A stretch of DNA of 41,149 nucleotides from DATGZX01 sp035296965. GTDB taxonomy: Bacteria; Planctomycetota; Planctomycetia; Gemmatales; Gemmataceae. Positions 38,864 to 41,149 of the stretch are shown here, one piece after another (position 1 is the first letter of the stretch; each line of letters opens with the position of its first letter). The position numbers and the translations under genes were made by a program. The stretch lies in assembly GCA_035296965.1 (NCBI GenBank), contig DATGZX010000436.1:1-41149 (forward strand), written 5' to 3'. The notes under the pieces are model-generated. The model did not search any database. It had not been told where the DNA came from and was given only the letters and a program-made list of their open reading frames with translations.

Positions 38864-40922
38864 TGTTGCGATCGCGTTCGAGTGCTGGCCGCACATCCAC
38901 TTGTTTGACTATCTCGCAGATCCGCCGCAGGTTGCCGGCTGCGTCTAGGAGCAAGAGTTGGTTGGTGCCTTTCAAGACCATTGCTTCGCCCTGGGGGCCC
39001 AACATCTTCTTAATATCGATTTCGACTTCCTCAGCTTTAAGTCCATGCAGCGGCAATACGATCTGGACCGGTTCTGTCCTGCCTCGCGTTGCTAGCTCAT
39101 CCACCTGGATGCGTGGCAGCACGGCCGGGTCAATTTTCTCGTCGGCAGGCACGATAGTGATGGATGAGGTCCTGCGGATCAAAAGCAATTTTTGGCTCGC
39201 TAGTGCTTCGTTTAGTATGTCGAAGACATCGCCTATCGTGTACGAATTATTCCTCTTTGGGGCGATGAACGTGAGCGTTCCGGTTGGTTTGTGTTCCGTT
39301 ATGACGGGCAAACCGGTCTCGTCTGCTAGCCATTCCAGGACAGATGCCCAGGGCTGGTCGCGCATCTTAAACGTGTAGGTCTTCTCTATTCGTTTTGGTG
39401 CCTCGGGCCTTTCAGTGCGATCTTTGCGACTGCGTTCCCCTTCGAGTATTTGCTGAAAGCGTAAGTCCTTAGTCGCCTCACAGATCTGTTGCAAGTTGCC
39501 GGCTGTGTCCTGGAGCACGAACCGGTTGAGGCTCTTCAGGACGATCACCTCGCCGAAAGGCCCCATCATTTTCTTGATCTCAAATGCGATGTCCGTACCC
39601 TTGAGTCCGTTCAACGGGAACACAATCGACACGAGTTCGGTCCTGCCTCGCCTTGCAAACCCATCCAGGCGTATTTGCGGCACGATGTCAGGGTCGATTT
39701 TCTTATTGGCAGACACCAACCTGATGACGGCATTGCCGCGGATCAAGAGTAACCTTTGGCTCACCAGCGCTTCGTTCAGCAGGTCAACAATATTGCCCAT
39801 CGTGTATTTCATGTCGCTCTTGGGGGCAACGAAGGTGAGCTTTCCGCTCGGTTTGAGCACCGTCATGACCGGCATACCGGTCTGGTCAGCAAGCCACTGC
39901 AGGACAGCTCCCCAGGGCTTGTCACCCATCTCGAACTTGTAGGTCTTCTCTGCCGGTTCGGCCGCTTCGGGCTTCTCGGGTGGCTGATCTGGCTCCTCGA
40001 TTTGAGGCGAGTTCAGGTTCGCCATTGGTGCCGCTGCCAATTTGGGTGTGAGTGCTTGCCGTGTCAGCGCGCCGCCAGCAATCCCCAAAGCGCTGATCGA
40101 TAGCACACAGCAAGCGACGATCTTGATCTTGTACCAAAACATGGTTCGCATAACTCCTGTGCAAAGCAAAGCCACCTGGCTGGAGACTCCCGCGGTCGCC
40201 AACCGGCCGGCGCAATCAGACAGCGCCGCCCGCAGGACCGTTACCACCAAGGCTGGCGGCAGCGCTGCCCCAGCCTCGTTGGTCGCCGCCGTTATGCTCA
40301 ACACCCCGGCGGAAAGGGCCAACCCGCGCCGCGTCAGCCGGGCCCGCAACCGATCCCGCGCCCACGACAGCCGAGACAAGACGGTTCCCTTCGGACAGCC
40401 CAACTGCCGGGCCGCCTCCTCGTTGGTCATGCCATCCAAATAACAGAGGACAAAGGGTGCGCGGTATTTCTCAGGCAACCGATTCACTTCTTCGTCGAGG
40501 ACGGGACCAAGGTCGCGCCACACCAGGCCAGATTCCTGTTCCGGCGCCGGCAGGTCCGTGATTTGAACGTGCTCTGTACCGCGCTTTGGGGCGCGGGCCT
40601 TTGCCCGCAATGCCGCGCGATAGGCTACCTGGTAGAGCCAACTGGCAACCGCTTGTCGGCGGCTGATCGAATTCGCCCTGCGCGCCAGCACAAGAAACGT
40701 GGCCTGGAAAGCGTCTTCCGCATCCTGCTCATGCCCCAGGGTCCTGCGACAAACGCCCAGCACCTTGGGGCCGTGCCGCCAAACGAGAACCTCGAACGCC
40801 GCCTCGTCCCGTTGGCGGACAAACCGCTCCAACAAGTCGGCGTCCGTCAGCCCGCCGGCTGCAGCACCGGCCAAGAGGCGGCGCGAATAGCACGTGATAG
40901 GGGATCGATCTCTCTTTGTCAT
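38850..40922 (-). CDS. ECF sigma factor fused to two secretin N0/N1-like modules
   Basis: A 690-residue protein. Residues 26-100 are sigma region 2 (LLERFVRQRDEAAFEVLVWR, DAEDAFQATFLVLARR) and 140-200 region 4 (LPEKYRAPFVLCYLDGMTNE, GCPKGTVLSRLSWARDRLR), the planctomycete ECF01-Gob-like type with a long C-terminal extension. One membrane helix follows (about 266-286, KIKIVACCVLSISALGIAGG), then a Pro/Glu linker. Two homologous modules follow, 326-487 and 514-676. Each pairs an N0-like part (PWGAVLQWLADQTGMPVMT; PWASVLEWLADETGLPVIT) with an N1-like part (IVFPLNGLKGTDIAFEIKKM; IVLPLHGLKAEEVEIDIKKM). These resemble the periplasmic domains of GspD/PilQ secretins. The sigma part would be cytosolic and the modules outside the inner membrane, suggesting a built-in envelope sensor. 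The N0/N1 call is by pattern. Confidence 0.88.
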   Translation of the reverse strand: MTKRDRSPITCYSRRLLAGAAAGGLTDADLLERFVRQRDEAAFEVLVWRHGPKVLGVCRRTLGHEQDAEDAFQATFLVLARRANSISRRQAVASWLYQVAYRAALRAKARAPKRGTEHVQITDLPAPEQESGLVWRDLGPVLDEEVNRLPEKYRAPFVLCYLDGMTNEEAARQLGCPKGTVLSRLSWARDRLRARLTRRGLALSAGVLSITAATNEAGAALPPALVVTVLRAALSDCAGRLATAGVSSQVALLCTGVMRTMFWYKIKIVACCVLSISALGIAGGALTRQALTPKLAAAPMANLNSPQIEEPDQPPEKPEAAEPAEKTYKFEMGDKPWGAVLQWLADQTGMPVMTVLKPSGKLTFVAPKSDMKYTMGNIVDLLNEALVSQRLLLIRGNAVIRLVSANKKIDPDIVPQIRLDGFARRGRTELVSIVFPLNGLKGTDIAFEIKKMMGPFGEVIVLKSLNRFVLQDTAGNLQQICEATKDLRFQQILEGERSRKDRTERPEAPKRIEKTYTFKMRDQPWASVLEWLADETGLPVITEHKPTGTLTFIAPKRNNSYTIGDVFDILNEALASQKLLLIRRTSSITIVPADEKIDPAVLPRIQVDELATRGRTEPVQIVLPLHGLKAEEVEIDIKKMLGPQGEAMVLKGTNQLLLLDAAGNLRRICEIVKQVDVRPALERDRNTKDH
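38895..39383 (-). repeat. Internal module 2 of sigma fusion
   Basis: This stretch encodes the second secretin-like module (residues 514-676 of the sigma fusion). It is homologous at protein level to 39462-39947 (about 188-residue period), e.g. KTYTFKMRDQPWASVLEWLA against KTYKFEMGDKPWGAVLQWLA. The duplication must predate considerable divergence because the two are similar rather than identical. Confidence 0.75.
39462..39947 (-). repeat. Internal module 1 of sigma fusion
   Basis: Encodes the first secretin-like module (residues 326-487), nearest to the membrane helix. It carries the same block order as module 2: an AVLQWLADQTG helix, a KLTFVAPK strand, an IVDLLNEALVSQRLLLIRGN helix-strand, then the N1-like VFPLNGLKGTDIAFEIKKM. 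It differs at many positions from module 2, which argues for an old tandem duplication. Confidence 0.75.
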
Positions 40923-40938
40923 CGCTCTAGGTTACTTG

Positions 40939-40967
40939 ATTGTCAAAACTCATAGCGGTTGAGTCAA
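40939..40967 (-). promoter_or_regulatory. Candidate promoter of the sigma fusion
   Basis: On the minus strand TTGACT (40967-40962) and GACAAT (40944-40939) are spaced 17 nt, upstream of the start at 40922. Both overlap an imperfect inverted repeat (ACTTGA…TCAAGT; 40934-40969), so an autoregulatory or repressor site is possible. The -10 match is weak and an ECF-type promoter cannot be excluded. Confidence 0.35.
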
Positions 40968-41057
40968 GTTTTGAGGAAGGCCCGAGAGAGAGCAAGATGA
41001 AGAGGATGATTAGTGTCTTTCCGCTGAAGTTCTATGCCACTTGCGGAGAACTTTCTT

Positions 41058-41119
41058 GTTCATAGAATGAACTTCTACAAATGCCGCACTGGCGATTATT
41101 TCCCGGTTTTTCCGGGAAA
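41058..41119. repeat. Two small inverted repeats at right edge
   Basis: GTTCAT-AGA-ATGAAC (41058-41072) is a perfect 6-bp inverted repeat. TTTCCCGG-TTTTT-CCGGGAAA (41099-41119) is a perfect 8-bp stem with a 5-nt loop. They lie about 135-200 nt upstream of the sigma fusion start and may belong to the neighbouring gene beyond the window. The function is unknown. Confidence 0.5.
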
Positions 41120-41149
41120 ACCTCACTCTATCAAGCGGGCCAGCAGGCA

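Overview
The window looks like chromosomal DNA from a planctomycete, most likely a Gemmata/Gemmatales-type organism. I infer this from gene families visible here that are expanded in that phylum: a DUF1559 prepilin-like protein with a companion lipoprotein, a secreted PSCyt1-DUF1549-DUF1553 protein paired with DUF1501, a Ser/Thr kinase behind a sigma-factor piece, an ECF sigma factor with a very long C-terminal extension, a sulfatase, a PQQ-type propeller and Uma2. No rRNA, tRNA, complete insertion sequence, integrase, phage gene or CRISPR array was recognised.

Layout. 1-4.1 kb: a secreted DUF1579-like protein flanked by two large hairpins, a decayed minus-strand gene, an SmtB-type ArsR repressor with a His/Cys-rich metal-binding protein, a cytochrome P450 relic and a secreted propeller-like protein. 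4.2-15.8 kb: mostly exported enzymes, namely a YVTN propeller-phosphoesterase, an OGFr_N-domain protein, the DUF1559/lipoprotein pair, a Tat-exported DUF3500-like protein, a sulfatase, a prolyl oligopeptidase and a Uma2 protein. 15.8-24.5 kb: housekeeping and regulation, namely a UPF0316 membrane protein, an orphan sigma C-terminus plus a membrane kinase, a Cys-less MGMT-family protein, an MbfA-like ferritin/VIT1 protein, a DUF4287-DUF5655 protein, AdoMet decarboxylase, Tag glycosylase and two small membrane proteins. 24.5-29.5 kb: the DUF1553-DUF1501 operon. 29.7-32.7 kb: a flavin reductase, a small membrane protein next to a CsrA-like relic, then a visibly AT-richer cassette of HigB-like toxin, XRE antitoxin and a third gene. 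33-41 kb: a GNAT/acyl-CoA synthetase fusion of the protein-acetyltransferase (Pat) type, a Cys-cluster protein with a PQQ propeller, an ATP-grasp enzyme, and an ECF sigma factor fused through a transmembrane helix to two secretin N0/N1-like modules.

The strongest candidates for something new are: (i) the sigma factor-secretin-like fusion at 38850-40922; (ii) the three-gene toxin/antitoxin/DUF6941-like cassette at 31344-32720; (iii) a roughly 104-bp double-hairpin element present twice (19938-20040 and 37792-37895), whose second hairpin shows a compensatory base-pair change; and (iv) a wider set of at least six unrelated palindromic repeat types in gaps between genes, one of them inserted in frame inside the sulfatase gene. 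All functional statements are read from sequence and memory of families; no database search was run.
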